This document shows, piece by piece, positions 1 to 10,452 of a stretch of 64,000 nt of DNA (position 1 is the stretch's first letter; each line of letters begins with the position of its first letter). The DNA is from Ypsolopha sequella. Taxonomy: Eukaryota > Arthropoda > Insecta > Lepidoptera > Ypsolophidae. A program made the position numbers and the translations under genes. The notes below the pieces were generated by a model. It made no database searches, was not told where the DNA came from, and was given only the letters and a program-made list of their open reading frames with translations. The stretch spans positions 6,671,977 through 6,735,976 of the forward strand of contig OW203989.1 of NCBI GenBank assembly GCA_934047225.1. The letters run 5' to 3'.

Positions 1-651
1 CAACCTGTATATGAGCTGATAAACCAACGTGGAACACCCTATATGTGTACCATAAACAATAAGAGCAGAGAAAAGAAGAAAAAAAAATGTTTACTATATT
101 TGTGCTATATGTACCCCGTTAAAGAGCAGGCAATAACACGAAAAAACTGTCCGGCAATCTATTACTGCGACACGAGATTACCGTAACACAAAATATCGAA
201 AAGGGCTGATGAACTTGTTCACTTTTATGTTATTTGCCTTGAAATCATGTGCCGACAATACGCGTTAGTTCTTGCTTACACGACAGTACATTTACAACAA
301 AAACATCTACAACCGTTTTAGAGCAGTCGTGATAAGTTCTATTTATAGAACAAAATATCTACCTACTTCTTTGAGTGCGTAAACAAACAAAGAATGTATT
401 TACCTGGCAGAAATCGGTTCTAAATGAGTGGACAATCCAATGATGCAAATCAAGCTTTGGTAATACGTAACGTAATAACGTATGTATACGTATATACGAA
501 ACAAAAGTAAATTTATACTCGCACCAAAAACAATATCTCGCAAAATACGAAAACTATCTTTGACAGTGGGTAGATTTACACCTCTCCGCGGGTAAAAATT
601 GGGTAAAAATTGGTAAATTGGGTCGGGATTTACATATAAACAATGGTACCT
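1..651. other. AT-rich sequence, nothing recognised
   Basis: No gene, RNA or repeat unit could be supported here. The stretch holds only short open frames without protein-like composition and a small direct repeat of GGGTAAAAATTGG near 590-615. Confidence 0.5.
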
Positions 652-1650
652 AACAGTGTTGAGCAAAAAGCTGACTATGAGTTTAATTAATTTTACGTAT
701 GGGGTTTATAAGGGCTGATAATTAATCCCTGGGAGTGACGGAGGGGGGTTTAATAAAGGAATCTAGTGGACTGTAACAAACAATTGGGCTGAATGGATAA
801 CCAATTCCAGAACACAAGATAAGGTGTCAAATTAATACCCGGCAGGGGGTCTATAAAATTTTGTTATTTGTTTAAACAGAATGGGTGATCCAAAAGGATA
901 TAATTATATTATCTGAGCTGAATAATAATAATAAACGGGATGAAAGTGAGTTTATTCTGTGGCGGGGGCGGGGGGGGGCCGGTTCTATACAGATAAATGG
1001 AATGTTCTAGGCGGCGCGGGCGCGGTAATGACCTACCCGAAATAGGTATTCGAGACCACAAAATATTTTTTGCCGGAAAAAGGGCCGGGGAGTGGGCCAA
1101 AATATGTAACCGGGTGAAAATGGACTGTAGTAAATCGACGGGGGCTGGTTTACTAACGGTTCGAAGGATCAAAAATTTTCGATGACGGACTCGAAGGACC
1201 AGAAATTTTCCGCTCGAGGGACCAAAAATTTTCGAAATTTTCGAAGGACCAAAATATGTAACCGCGAGGTTACAGGAATGCAGAGCTGATGGGATTTGAG
1301 TAAAATGGATGAGTTGACACGGGAGAATTGTGGGTGAACTAACCTTTGTTCTGGATGGTTGACGGCGAATGCGCCGCGTGGCGTCCCTCCTTGTTGGGCT
1401 GATTGAGCTGGCGCCTTGGGCAGGGATGAGCAGGATGTCTTGGTTCGTGGAGTAATGTGAACACAACACTGGTATGAGCACAAGGTACGCGAGATTTGTT
1501 GTGTCGGCGGCGCGAGTGTGTGCATCCCATCAGCTCTGCATTCCTTTATTAAACCCCCCTCCGTCACTCCCAGGGATTAATTATCAGCCCTTATAAACCC
1601 CATACGTAAAATTAATTAAACTCATAGTCAGCTTTTTGCTCAACACTGTT
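652..1650. mobile_element. 1-kb TIR element with perfect 109-bp inverted repeats
   Basis: Bases 652-760 and 1542-1650 are reverse complements over all 109 positions as read by eye (outer end AACAGTGTTGAGC). A second, inner inverted pair sits at about 1274-1292 and 1526-1544. The core is GC-rich, with G-runs at 963-980 and a short repeat of AAGGACCAAAAATTTTCG at 1165-1250. No transposase is recognisable; the minus-strand open frames in the core lack a known domain. No clear target-site duplication was found. The perfect arms suggest recent movement or gene conversion. Superfamily unknown. Confidence 0.75.
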
Positions 1651-2007
1651 TATAATTTCGTCGTTTGCTTTCAGTTTATCGAGTAGGGGCTCGTTTGAAA
1701 ACTCTCTTTGAAACTTCAAACTTGAAAGATTTTACAGTTTTATATCCCATTGCTGAAGAAGAAATGTGTGGAAAAGTGGTGGAAAATCATCAATCCTCCA
1801 TCCATCCTTAATTTCCAGACGGAATGGTTTAAAAAGTTGCAAAAGCATGTTAAATATCTTTTAAAAAGTGTTTAAAAATGTAATAAAACATATAAAAAAA
1901 AACAAAAGCAAATTTTTTGGTAAATTGGTAAATTGTTTTTGGTAAATTGGGCGAGTTACAGGTATAATTTAATATTAAACTGTCATCAGTGTGAGGGCAA
2001 TTTGAGT
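1651..2007. other. No gene; AT-rich
   Basis: Nothing beyond homopolymer runs and short direct repeats of GGTAAATTGG near 1917-1950, which resemble the motif near 610. Confidence 0.4.
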
Positions 2008-2669
2008 TTAAGGCGCTACGGAAAAAAAATCGACACTTTAAGAACTTGCATATCTACTTCAGTAAATAATGTATTATTTTGATAAAATAGTATATTATTT
2101 TTGAATTCTTTTTCTAGGAATCTGTTAAAACAGAAACGCGATTGGAGAAATTCGGCTCGATAGAAATATTTATTGAAATTAGGTCCTTTTCGACACCAAT
2201 TCTCCTGCCCCCCTGTATTCTGTATCTTTAGTTGCCAACTGAACGAGGTGCCTATCATCAAAAACATAGATAAAAACTAAAATTACAAAATTGCCTTTAG
2301 TGGGTATTGAACTATTAACAATCTGTGTCGTCACTTCAAGTGCGAACATATCCTTAGGACATCGGAATTCGATAGTATATCTATGTTTTTGATGATAGAC
2401 ACCCAGTCCTGAAGGCAACTAGAGATACATAATAGGCCCGCTGGTTTGACAATGTAGAATGACATATAGACTGCAACTTTATTTTATTAGATGGGTTTTA
2501 ACGGTATCTGGGACATGGTTAAACGAAATTTTGTTAGCAACTTTAGTACATTTTTTATTAATATAAAACCGACTTTTTGCTACTTTTCCACGAATCCGTC
2601 CCTGTTGCACTGAAGATTTTTTAGCATATGGAGTAACAGGGATGCTAAAACTTTGACATATCGCCTTAA
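2008..2669. mobile_element. TTAA-bounded MITE, family G copy 1 (interrupted)
   Basis: Starts TTAAGGCGCTACGG and ends ATATCGCCTTAA. Two other copies (25405-25797 and 38467-38834) share the order of blocks, including AACAGAAACGCGATT and GGGTTTTAACRGTATCT. This copy is longer because a second MITE sits inside it at about 2205-2444. A TTAA boundary is the target of piggyBac-type elements, but the GG start is not the usual piggyBac CC, so the superfamily is open. Confidence 0.75.
2205..2444. mobile_element. MITE family F copy 1, nested in family G
   Basis: About 240 bp between the halves of the family G element. The same sequence occurs alone at 59534-59772. Ends are imperfect inverted repeats (CCAGC, then a C/G-rich step, then CCTATT and a TATCTYTAGTTG block). 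The empty site can be read in the family G copy at 25405-25797, where CTCCTGGTTTGAC is uninterrupted. Confidence 0.8.
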
Positions 2670-2705
2670 TATCATATATAGGTCGTCGACACAACATATA
2701 ATTGG

Positions 2706-2890
2706 GCATATCACGATCTGCCTTTAGGAGGGTCCCGTCGCTTCACTCCGCTTCGCTCAGCTCCCCAAATTTATTTACCTACATGTAAACCTAACACGCT
2801 CCTCCTCGCTTCGCTCGTCGTCGCACCAATTTTTGACTTTTGGTGAAAGATTTTCGATTTCATACTTTGCGATCTGCCCACGACATTATA
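2706..2890. repeat. Interspersed repeat, family U copy 1
   Basis: Shares GGGCATAKCAYGATCTGCC and the downstream block TTTTGACTTTTGG...AAGATTTTCGATTTCATACTTT with 54776-54945; a short piece also occurs at 46352-46395. No coding content. Confidence 0.65.
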
Positions 2891-2904
2891 CATCAAGGTT
2901 TAAC

Positions 2905-3173
2905 GTCAGTAACTTAGCATCAAGTGCATAACAAAACGTTGTATTTCTTGTTTAGAAGTTAAAATATGAAAAATATTTTGGTAACTTAAAATGCTGTTTT
3001 ATCTTTCAGACCAGATCATGACTAATTGTGCATTAAATTCCAAACTCATGCTTTATTAACCTTACTAATACTGAATTATTGATGTTAACTGCGACATACC
3101 AAAATGTTTTTCAATTTTCAATCTAACCAAGAAATGCAAAGTTAAGTTATGCACTTTTTGCTTAGCGACTGAC
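2905..3173. mobile_element. Palindromic MITE, family V copy 1
   Basis: Ends are inverted copies of GTCAGTCGCTTAGC. A second copy is at 25824-26163. The shared interior includes AAAATGCTGTTTTA and CCTTACTAATACTGAA. No open frame. Confidence 0.65.
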
Positions 3174-3547
3174 GGTTACAAGCTACAAGCTTCCATCATC
3201 TATTTAGTAATTGTCCATATTTTATTTGAGCTCATATTTTGTAAATTATTTAAACTTTATCGGTCCAAATTCGCATCAAAAAGTGCAGTAAATTAATCAT
3301 CATGTCTTCTCCTTCCATCCTGAGTACGAAGATTGATGATGCCGCGAATGTACAGTCAACGCTCAACGCTGCAAGCTTTTGTGGCTTTTAGGGTTCAGGG
3401 AAGAAAAAAAAAACACTTTAACCTCTTTCTTGTCTACACGTTGAGCTTGGGTGGTCGATGAAATAATTTAAATGTTTTCTTGAGGGACCTGTCAGCAAGC
3501 AACCGGCCGCACAACGCTTGGGATAACCAGTCCTAGAATATATTCAA
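3174..3547. other. No gene recognised
   Basis: AT-rich sequence between the family V MITE and the minisatellite; nothing supported. Confidence 0.4.
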
Positions 3548-4213
3548 GCCTGTTCAACAAGAACTGCCAAAAGGTAGCCTGCTCAACAAGAACTGCCAAT
3601 AGGTAGCCTGTCCAACAAGAACTGCCAATAGGTAGCCTGTTCAACAAGAACTGCCAATAAGTAGCCTGTTCAACAAGAACTGCCAATAGGTAGCCTGTTC
3701 AACAAGAACTGCCAATAGGTAGCCTGTCCAACAAGAACTGCCAATAGGTAGCCTGTTCAACAAGAACTGCCAATAAGTAGCCTGTTCAACAAGAACTGCC
3801 AATAGGTAGCCTGTTCAACAAGAACTGCCAATAGGTAGCCTGTTCAGCAAGAACTGCCAATAGGTAGCCTGTTCAACAAGAACTGCCAATAGGTAGCCTG
3901 TTCAACAAGAACTGCCAATAAGTAGCCTGTTCAACAAGAACTGCCAATAGGTAGCCTGTTCAACAAGAACTGCCAATAGGTAGCCTGTTCAACAAGAACT
4001 GCCAATAGGTAGCCTGTTCAGCAAGAACTGCCAATAGGTAGCCTGTTCAACAAGAACTGCCAATAGGTAGCCTGTTCAACAAGAACTGCCAATAGGTAGC
4101 CTGTTCAGCAAGAACTGCCAATAGGTAGCCTGTTCAACAAGAACTGCCAATAGGTAGCCTGTTCAACAAGAACTGCCAATAGGTAGCCTGTTCAACAAGA
4201 ACTGCCAAAAGTA
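3548..4213. repeat. 29-bp minisatellite, 23 copies
   Basis: The unit starts GCCTGTTCAACAAGAACTGC and ends CAATAGGTA. Twenty-three units fill 666 bp, which is 23 x 29 minus one base missing in the last unit. Variants are positional: units 3-6 (tCC type, AAG type, standard, standard) recur as units 7-10, giving a 116-bp higher-order repeat. A CAGC variant marks units 11, 17 and 20. There are no unique spacers, so this is not CRISPR-like. Since 29 is not a multiple of 3, the minus-strand open frames here are read-through of the repeat and not a gene. Confidence 0.95.
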
Positions 4214-4299
4214 GCCTGTCACTCTGGTGTCCGTACATCTGGGTCCCTTCGTGCCGCGGAAAGCACGTAAAGGAGATGATAATAATCTTCCAAAGACAA

Positions 4300-4463
4300 G
4301 CGGGTCTACCGCGTAATTCTCATTTTCATCAACATCAACTTGAGATTTAAATTTGACGTGCGTGCGACGACGCCCGCCTAACATGCCATCTCTTTTGCAC
4401 GCGTTGAATTTCGCATGCATTTGCTTGAAGTTGATACAAATGAGAATTACGCGGTAGAGCCCC
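4300..4463. mobile_element. Palindromic MITE, family J copy 1
   Basis: Ends GCGGGTCTACCGCGTAATT and its inverse. The interior includes CAACTTGAGATTTAAATTTG and a GC-rich core with GACGACGCCCGCCTA. A second copy in opposite orientation is at 50414-50575. It abuts the minisatellite region. Confidence 0.75.
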
Positions 4464-5299
4464 AGGTCATCTAAAAAGACCGCTTTGGAAGAATTATATT
4501 ATGATTTTTAATGCCGTCTCTTTTGCACGCGTGAAAAAACTCTGACTCCATCCTACTTTCAAATCATTTTATGATTCACCCAAGTTGGCCTTTTTAGATC
4601 AACTGAATAAAACTCCTGACTAAAGAATATGGTGTTCTTCAATCATTTGATATTATATACACAGGAATTTATACATACAGGTCCTACTAAGTATCATCAG
4701 AGAAAGTTCCATTTATTCACTTTTCGCCCTTTTCACTGCGCTGTGAACATCGAAATATTATTTCGATGGCTGTGAAGTTCAAAACTGTTTGAGTAACAAT
4801 TTCCACGAAAGTACATAAGGACTTATGCTTATTTTAAAATCAATTAACACACGTCAGCCTTCCTGTTAAGTTATTGGCAGTTGATTATAGGGCCTACCCT
4901 TATCTGATGCGCGAGGAATCCTCTCGGTGCTTTGGAACCCGTTTTGAAGTCAATTTTACATGATATTTCCTGTTATGAAACTTTTATGAGCGATTTTATT
5001 TTGACAAAGGGCAAAAATTATTATCTTGGTAATGGTCGACTTTTGTACAGCCTTGGGAGGCTACGAAGATATATAATAATTTGAGGGGTTCAAATCAAAT
5101 ACAGCTTACACCTTGTTTTATGCTGACTGTTGTTGCCTCATCAACTCAATAAACACGAGCGTCTTCGAAAGTTTTCTTATAATCTTATATTTGTATTATA
5201 ACCCTATACTTAATATTTATTCAATAATAAATCAAATACATAACAAAAAAAAATAATAAAATTAAAACTAAATAATATTTTAAATTAAACTAAATAAAA
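4464..5299. other. No gene; AT-rich
   Basis: No gene supported. The last part (about 5180-5299) is probably the minus-strand 3' untranslated end of the mobile ORF remnant at 5300-5835, since similar A/T-rich sequence follows the same protein fragment near 19866 and 49040. Confidence 0.4.
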
Positions 5300-5835
5300 A
5301 ATTCTATCAAGGTCACTGCCGTCGTGCGGGAGAGTACCTAGCAGGCTGGCAGCGTTACCTCGTTATATGGCCAGACTGATTCTCTGGCCGAGGTAAGTCC
5401 CAGCCCGAGGGTACCAGGAGGCATCGACCAGGCGTTTTGATACATCTTTATATAAAGAATGTGCACTCGGTCCCCACGGTCCGAGTGTTTCAACGCCGAA
5501 AGGCGCAAACATGTAGTCCGTACTCACTCAGAGCTACATATCTGCGCCGCTTCTTTTTTCAGCTCCTTCCGCCGCGGCGCCCGCTTTGGAGCAGGTCATT
5601 GGTAAGTAGGGTGAGGCTAGTGTATAAACACAAGTCGCATCCCACACCAAAGACCTGCCACATTTCCACGGCATCAATGTCATTCCGTCGGGCCTCTTCC
5701 CGTCGTCCCGAGAGAGCCCGTACGGTTCTGTAGTAGCTGGGACGCTACAGCTGGCAAGGGCCCGGCGGATGATGTCGTTCAGATTAGCGTGACGCGCGAG
5801 GCAAGACAGACCGTGGTGACCAAGTGGGTTGACGC
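5300..5835 (-). pseudogene. Remnant of mobile-element ORF (HHGLSC...RGNAAS type)
   Basis: Read on the minus strand, this gives a broken protein with blocks in the order GHHGLSC, RHANLNDIIRRAL, RDDGKRPDGMTLMPW, RSLVWDA, FAPFGVETLGPWGP, RLVDAS, RAGTYLGQRISLA, RGNAASLLGTLP. This block order is what I recall from a large family of uncharacterised lepidopteran proteins linked to mobile elements; it forms their C-terminal part. Several in-frame stops (one just before RGNAAS) make it a pseudogene. Other fragments of the same protein lie at 8626-9189, 19741-19870 and 48900-49040. The plus-strand open frame over 5437-5733 is a shadow of this remnant. Confidence 0.75.
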
Positions 5836-5848
5836 TCTCTATTTGTAT

Positions 5849-6120
5849 TATACAACGTGTAACAGAAAGGTGTGACCATATTTGAAGAGCTTATTCAGTC
5901 AATGGTATAGAACAACTTTTACTATAGAACAAAAACTGTATGTCGAAAAAAAAATTTTACTGTTTCATAGAAAAATGCAATGCCGCTTGGCCGAAATGTA
6001 TGGAAGAGCAGATTTTTTTTTTTGAGATTTCATGGTTGGCTCCATAGTAAAAGTTGTTCTATACCATTGACTGAATAAGCTCTTCAAATATGGTTACACC
6101 TTTCTGTTACACGTTGTATA
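5849..6120. mobile_element. Full-palindrome MITE, family A copy 1
   Basis: Starts TATACAACGTGTAACAG and ends with the inverse; the arms extend inward through CAGTCAATGGTATAGAACAA, so most of the 272 bp folds on itself. Two more copies lie at 24212-24480 and 25086-25352. It is directly joined to a family B MITE. Confidence 0.85.
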
Positions 6121-6381
6121 TACAAGGTGAATTTGTCAAAATCGTCCAAATTCATACTTGAGCCTAGGTAACTCATCAGCATCATGAACCAATAACTATT
6201 TTTGTAAAATTTATAAAACTAAATTTCGACTCCCAATAGTGATTCACTCAGGACTGGAGGTGAATTACTTTGGGAAGTCGAAATTTCATTATGCTAATTT
6301 CACAAAAATTGTTATCGATTCATGATGCTGATCACTTACCAAGCCTCCAGTATGAATTTGGACGATGATCAAAAAGTCACC
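6119..6381. mobile_element. Palindromic MITE, family B copy 1
   Basis: Starts TATACAAGGTG and shares TATA with the end of the family A copy. Arms include CGTCCAAATTCATAC and CATCATGAACCAATAAC and their inverse. The right end stops at GTCACC, having lost the terminal TTGTATA where it meets the family C element. Other copies: 24820-25089 and 15740-15958. Confidence 0.8.
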
Positions 6382-7275
6382 GGGTGTCCCTTAAGTAGTG
6401 CTCCAAACGAAAACCTTAGATAGCTGAGACCATGCCCTGTCAAAATAACTCAACATAGGTCCAACAAATGTCGCATGGTTTTCGAGATTTTTGAACTTTT
6501 ATGAAATTTCTAGTATTTGCTACCCTTAGTTCATTTTTTTAATTTAATTAGTAAAACTGAAGCAAATTTAACTTTTTTTGTTATGATATATTTTGTTAAC
6601 AAGTTTTTCTATAATACGAATAGCACTGTTTTTCAAAAATGGTCATAGTTTGCCAAGAACAAATTTTTGAAAGTAAAAAAAGTTACCATAAAATTGTTTC
6701 AACAGCCTTTAAAGGTCTGTGGTGTGAAAAAAAAGTATGGAGACTTAAGTGCCCATCAGCTTGAAAAGTTTTATGTCTTATATCAATTGAAAAACAGAAA
6801 AAAAAATTATGAATATTTTTATTATGAATATAAAACAACTTTTTATTTGGTAATCTATTCATATATATTTTTTCTTTTTTTCAATTGATATAAGCCATAA
6901 AACTTTTCAAGCTGATGGGCACTTAGGTCTCCATACTTTTTTTTCACACAACAGACCTTTAAAGGCTGTTGAAACAATTTCATGGTAACTTTTTTTACTT
7001 TCAAAAATTTGTTCTTGGCAAACTATGACCATTTTTGAAAAACAGTGCTATACGTATTATAGAAAAACTTATTAACAAAATATATCATAGCAAAAATAGT
7101 CAAATTTGCTTCAGTTTTACTAATTAAATTAAAAAAATGAACTAAGGGTAGCAAATACTAGAAATTTCATAAAAGTTCAAAAATCTCGAAAACCATGCGA
7201 CATTTGTCTCAGCATGGCATGGTCTCAGCTATCTATGGTTTTCGTTTGGAGCACTACTTACGGGACACCCTGTAT
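6382..7275. mobile_element. 890-bp foldback element, family C
   Basis: Two arms of about 420 bp are near-perfect inverses (outer part GGTGTCCCTTAAGTAGTGC versus GTAGTGCTCC...; inner part TTTCAATTGATATAAG), separated by a loop of roughly 50 bp near 6790-6880. The right end is complete (GGGACACCCTGTATA); the left end has lost TATACA at the join with family B. No coding potential beyond accidental frames. Confidence 0.85.
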
Positions 7276-8224
7276 ATGAATATATCTCACGATTTCGTCC
7301 TCAGCTTGAGTAGCTCCCTATCCATCTTCGTCGGAGTTCTCTTCAATCCTTTCACTCCTTCTTACTTGAAAGACATTTTGTTTTCTTCGTTTCAAAAACG
7401 ACTATAATCTAAGGTCATCTGAAAATCTCCGTATTTATTCTGTAGCAGTGCCAGTAGTTCATACTACTTGTTTTTGTAAATCGTTTATTGTATAAGCTGT
7501 ACGTCTATGGGATGCCCTTCTCTCGCAATAATACGAGCTCCAAGACTAAGGACATAATATTGTGTAGGGCAACTGCGGAACCCTACACTGCGCGGGTCCC
7601 GGCACGCACTTGGCCGGTTTTTTGAACTTATATTCTATTATAGTGGTTATTAGCATGTGGTGAAACAGCCCCAAAATATGATCAGAGCGCGTTACGAAAA
7701 TCATGCAGAACACTATTTTTTCGAAAATTTATCTGATTGAGTATCTCACGAGATTTGAAACATTTCCTTACCGAAAAAATCGATTAGAAGAGTTCAAAAG
7801 ACAAGCGATCCCATCATTACATAAACGAAGCGATTTCAATATGAATACAAACCTTTTTGCTCATCAAGTTAACTCAACCCTATCCGACACTCGATTCCTC
7901 GGACATCAAACTAGATGTGAAAAACCGGGATTGCATCGTGTAAAGCAAATGCCTGCAAATGGCTATTAGATCGCGTTATACAAGCGTCGAGTGCTTGTTA
8001 GCCCTGAAGGGCAAAAAGTGACACCCTCGGGGCTTGTACCTAGACCGAGTTGACCAACCAATGTGTGGGTTACGTTTGTAGGATATATCCTAAGTTTATG
8101 CTTCATATGGTATGAAGACTACTTTAAGTCTATGGTATGAACTATTAGACTATGAAGGCTAAAGAGAAGACTTTGGGGTCACACAACGCGTTTTTTTTTT
8201 TTAGCAACATTAGATTCTTTTGAG
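7276..8224. other. No gene; fragment of lepidopteran GGTTCCG repeat
   Basis: About 7570-7625 reads GGAACCCTACAC...GCACTTGGCCGGTTTTTT, an end of the common lepidopteran repeat seen in full at 16081-16769. An 88-codon frame at 7703-7969 has no recognisable domain and no second support. Confidence 0.45.
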
Positions 8225-8490
8225 CACATAAGAGTTCGAAAGTGACCGACATAGCCTGCCGAATCAATAAGTTGAAGTGGACTGGCCATATTTGTCGCCG
8301 ACATGATGGTGGTTGGGGCCGAAATAGGCGTTGGATTGGACAAGCGCGTACAGCAAAGCGTAGCGTAGACCTGAATGACGTTACGGATAGCGGCTGGATG
8401 AGGATGACGGAGGACCGCCAAGAGAAGCGAATTATTGGAGAGGCCTGTTTACAGCAGTGGACGAACACAGGCTGATGGATGGATGGATGG
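8225..8490 (+). pseudogene. 3' remnant of an endonuclease-RT retrotransposon ORF
   Basis: The frame gives RINKLKWTGHICRR, GGWGRN, DSGWMRMTEDR and GEACLQQWT. This is the usual C-terminal pattern (LKW.GH..RR, GR.W...A.DR, GEA..QQWT) of reverse transcriptases of a non-LTR family common in moths. The stop is followed by a GATG microsatellite (about 8474-8490), typical of a LINE 3' tail. The RT core is absent, so this is a 5'-truncated copy. Confidence 0.75.
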
Positions 8491-8625
8491 AATACATAAT
8501 TTGTTATGAAATACTCTCACAGTGTGTTGGTGTGTAAGCGGTTACATTTTTAGGTACTTTCTTGGGAAGCTGTCTTCTTTGCCTCATCGATGTTTTCTAT
8601 TTATATATACCTATACAAGGTCCTT

Positions 8626-9189
8626 TTAATATTTCAGATAGAATTTATGGATCAACATTTTTTTCAGGATTCCAAGGTTGGCAGCACCCCTGATGAGGGA
8701 CGGTGCTAGCGTGTTGATACACGTTCCGTCCCACACCAAGGCTCTGCCGTTCTTCCATGGAGTTAATGTCATCCCATCGGCACTCTTGCCATCGTCACGT
8801 GTTATGTCCTTCGGCTCTAAAATAGCTGTCACGTTGACGGTGGCAAGAGTCCGCCGGGTGACATAATTTATACTGGCGTGGCGCGGCAAGCGGCCAGCAC
8901 TACGCTGGCATGAAAGACCGTGGTCTCCGAGCCGATTGACGCTTGTGCCACACCGGCAGCGATGTGGCTCATTCGCCCTCGCGCCGAATGAAGTCACATA
9001 TTCTACTAATTTTAAGAACGTTCCGCGGGAAAGAAAAAAATCTCCACTTTTTACTTTATTATGGTTGCCCATTTTTTGAGAAAGTTTTTCAGTGAGATCA
9101 GTAAAACATGAGGTTACATTTGATGTAACTACAGGACTATTAATAAGGAATAGAATAGAATAGTGACTGCGACGCACCAATTTGATCAA
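8626..9189 (-). pseudogene. Remnant of mobile-element ORF (GDHGLSC type)
   Basis: A 187-codon minus-strand frame. Its middle part reads RCRCGTSVNRLGDHGLSC, then GRLPRHASINYVTRR, AILEPKDITRDDGK, MTLTPWKNGRALVWDGTC and SLIRGAANLGILKK. It matches the N-terminal half of the remnant at 5300-5835 (SVNPLGHHGLSC, RDDGKRPDG, LVWDA). The rest of the protein is missing and the first 50 or so codons look unrelated, so it is a truncated copy. C.C and C-x-x-x-S residues are retained. Function unknown; mobile origin inferred from copy number and company. Confidence 0.75.
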
Positions 9190-10452
9190 TACGTCAAGAT
9201 ATAACCCGCGGGCCTCTCATTTCTCAACCGAACGCGTTAGAACAAACATATTGTAAAAATGGTGTATTGCAGCATGGCAAATTGTTCTTACTTTTCAAAT
9301 AACGCAAATAAGACATCCAAAGGAATTTCGTTTCACTCGTAAGTAATTTAAACACGTATTTACTGTGATATTTACAGAATAAACCTTGCGGTAAATAAAA
9401 TTTCAACCTTACCATGAAATATTTATCTTTGTAGCGAGTAGCGTTGAAATTAGACAACATTTTGTCCATTGCAGGCTATAAAGAGTTAGAATATTAACGC
9501 CGCAATGTATATTTTTTCAAACATTTTCAACACGGACCTAACTGTGTCATAGTACGGCCGCTGGTCATGGCTTTTTACACATATGTATAATAGCTTGGCA
9601 CAGTGCCATGACGTGTTTGGTATTTTACATCTAAGCTTCATAGAAATACGGTGTTATTTTGGCTGTTGAATCTATATGTGCGCCGCGTATGTTTACTAAC
9701 AAGGTAATACTACGTTATTCCAAAAAGTGGCGACAGCCGTGCTCGTATAAAATTAGTGTCACGCCATCCCCGTGGATGTAACCTATTTACATGATTCGTC
9801 GTTCATTATTTTCTTCTGCAAGATATAATCTGTAGTCATGCACAGCTGCTTGACAAAATTATTAAAACAAAACCAAATTCACGACATCTATTATTCGTCC
9901 ATTATTTTATTAGATACGTTCTAAAAACTATGCATAAAATGCTTTATTTGTGTCTCCTAAAGAATAAATAAAGTCATAAGGCAGGTTTGTTTACCATATT
10001 TTGTGGGAAAACAAATACAAATTTTGCTTCATAATAATCTCTATGTTAAGAGGTTGTGTATGACATAGATGGACAACGGTGTCTTGCTATGGTGTTCTTT
10101 TTTCCTGTTCTGTAAAAAAGAAGACAAGTCAATGAAAAAAAATTACTTTTATTTTCAAGTCATAAAATGCAAGAACACTGAGAGATTTAATTTAAAGATT
10201 TTATCTCTTGAAAGTTTAGATATTTATATTGTTTATTTTCTTATTTACTTACATTAAACTTTGTAATAGAAAGAAATTAAGGTGTGCACTAGACGGTAAC
10301 AAGAAAGGAATTACGTAAGACGGTTTTATATAGAAAGTTGTAAACAATACGTAATTATCTAAAACATTTCAGACTTTAAAGATGCGTTTAGATAAGAATT
10401 TAACGTCTAGTTAAGAGTTATTTGAGTTACCCCTCAAAATCTGCATACGTCT
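9190..10452. other. No gene; possibly 5' region of the CR1-type LINE
   Basis: No frame with protein-like composition. Some part immediately upstream of 10453 is likely the 5' untranslated region of the retrotransposon, but its 5' end cannot be placed from one copy. Confidence 0.4.

Noticed and set aside
1169..1567. Minus-strand frames of 132 and 190 codons in the TIR element
   Set aside because: Pro/Ser/Arg-rich frames in GC-rich DNA overlap each other in different frames and show no transposase motif.
2008..2669. Firm piggyBac assignment for the TTAA-bounded families G and H
   Set aside because: The TTAA boundary fits, but the termini begin GG rather than the CC usual for piggyBac, and no transposase is present.
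3492..3686. Minus-strand repeat protein (LLNRLPIGSSCW type)
   Set aside because: It is only the translation of the minisatellite; most unit variants put a TGA in one frame and the coding period would need three units.
3548..4213. CRISPR-like array of 29-bp repeats
   Set aside because: Repeats are directly adjacent with no unique spacers, and the genome is eukaryotic; it is a minisatellite.
5437..5733. Plus-strand 98-codon open frame
   Set aside because: It overlaps, in antisense, the clear remnant of a mobile ORF on the minus strand and has no motif of its own.
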